A stretch of DNA of 64,000 nucleotides from the NCBI RefSeq assembly GCF_003892345.1, contig NZ_RRUE01000002.1, positions 1,125,655 to 1,189,654 of the forward strand. Direction: 5' to 3'. Positions 63,761 to 64,000 of the stretch are shown here, piece by piece (position 1 is the first letter of the stretch; each line of letters starts with the position of its first letter). Origin of the DNA: Lautropia dentalis. Lineage in GTDB: Bacteria > Pseudomonadota > Gammaproteobacteria > Burkholderiales > Burkholderiaceae_E. Under the pieces are notes generated by a model, which was given only the letters and a program-made list of their open reading frames with translations, did not search any database and was not told where the DNA came from. Both the position numbers and the translations under genes were made by a program.

Positions 63761-64000
63761 ATGACCAACCCCCACTTCTCCCCGCGTCGCTCGCTGGCTC
63801 GTCTGCTGGCTGCCAGCCTGATGGCTGCGTCGATGGTTTCCCCCCTGGCCGCTGCGGAGCCGGCCGGTGAGCTGGCTGCAGCCACCACGCCAGGGGCAGC
63901 ACCGTCCCAGGGGGCAGCACCGTCAGAGGGGTTGACCGATGCGGTGAAGAAAGCATCGGCCGAAAAACCGGCCGGCAAGATTGCCGGCCCCGGTGTCAGT
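63761..64000 (+). CDS. N terminus of a secreted protein, possibly DsbC (partial)
   Basis: Eighty residues run off the right edge. A Sec signal (RRSLARLLAASLMAASMVSP) is followed by an Ala/Pro-rich linker. In many Burkholderiales a UbiH-family gene is followed by dsbC (periplasmic disulfide isomerase), so this is a guess from position; the catalytic domain is not in the window. AGGAAG lies upstream of the ATG. Confidence 0.55.
   Translation, partial: MTNPHFSPRRSLARLLAASLMAASMVSPLAAAEPAGELAAATTPGAAPSQGAAPSEGLTDAVKKASAEKPAGKIAGPGVS

Overview
The window is GC-rich bacterial chromosome with the look of a Burkholderiales betaproteobacterium. The evidence is the DUF971-ubiE-Tim44-like-ubiJ string, a UbiH-type monooxygenase gene followed by a secreted protein, an EpsF/EpsG-type exopolysaccharide locus and a Tat-type nos cluster. 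Several conserved enzymes carry low-complexity insertions rich in Ala, Gly, Gln and Ser. This habit, with the gene content, makes a Lautropia-like organism my best guess, from memory of the genus only. No rRNA, CRISPR array or intact insertion sequence was seen. One tRNA (Phe) is present.

Layout. 1-5.1 kb: a partial gene end, a MliC-like lysozyme-inhibitor lipoprotein, DUF971 protein, UbiE, a Tim44-like protein and UbiJ (ubiquinone biosynthesis). 5.3-16.2 kb: asparaginase, two tandem POT peptide transporters, aminopeptidase P, a Uup-type ABC-F protein and an AI-2E family membrane protein. 16.5-42.7 kb: a large exopolysaccharide locus with an EpsG-type tyrosine kinase, EpsF-type chain-length protein, a Wzy-like protein with a very long disordered tail, a repeat lipoprotein, a glycosidase-like lipoprotein, a Wzx-like flippase, four glycosyltransferases, a HAD phosphatase, a GMC oxidoreductase, a galactose-oxidase-like copper radical oxidase lipoprotein and an OmpA-family lipoprotein. 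No Wza-type exporter or initiating sugar-phosphate transferase is visible, so the locus is incomplete here.

42.7-48.8 kb: an HvfABC/bufferin-type copper-binding peptide operon (Cys-rich precursor, MNIO/DUF692 enzyme, DUF2063 partner, DoxX protein). Downstream, on the other strand, lie a 43-residue gene, a flavodoxin-fold oxidoreductase, and an ECF sigma factor with a zinc-finger anti-sigma. 49.2-52.5 kb: a small secreted protein, a GNAT acetyltransferase coupled to an alpha/beta hydrolase, and a pirin-like protein. 52.6-61.5 kb: nosZ, nosR, nosD, nosF, nosY, nosL on the minus strand for nitrous oxide reduction, with two perfect FNR/DNR-type boxes upstream of nosZ. 61.9-64 kb: tRNA-Phe, a UbiH-family hydroxylase and the start of a secreted protein.

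Intergenic DNA carries a dispersed inverted-repeat (MITE-like) element of about 90 bp, a companion box of about 28 bp, and several tandem repeats. The candidate for a little-described system is the surface-glycan locus, in which a copper radical oxidase with all its active-site residues and a GMC oxidoreductase sit beside polysaccharide assembly genes, about 1 kb from a copper-peptide operon.
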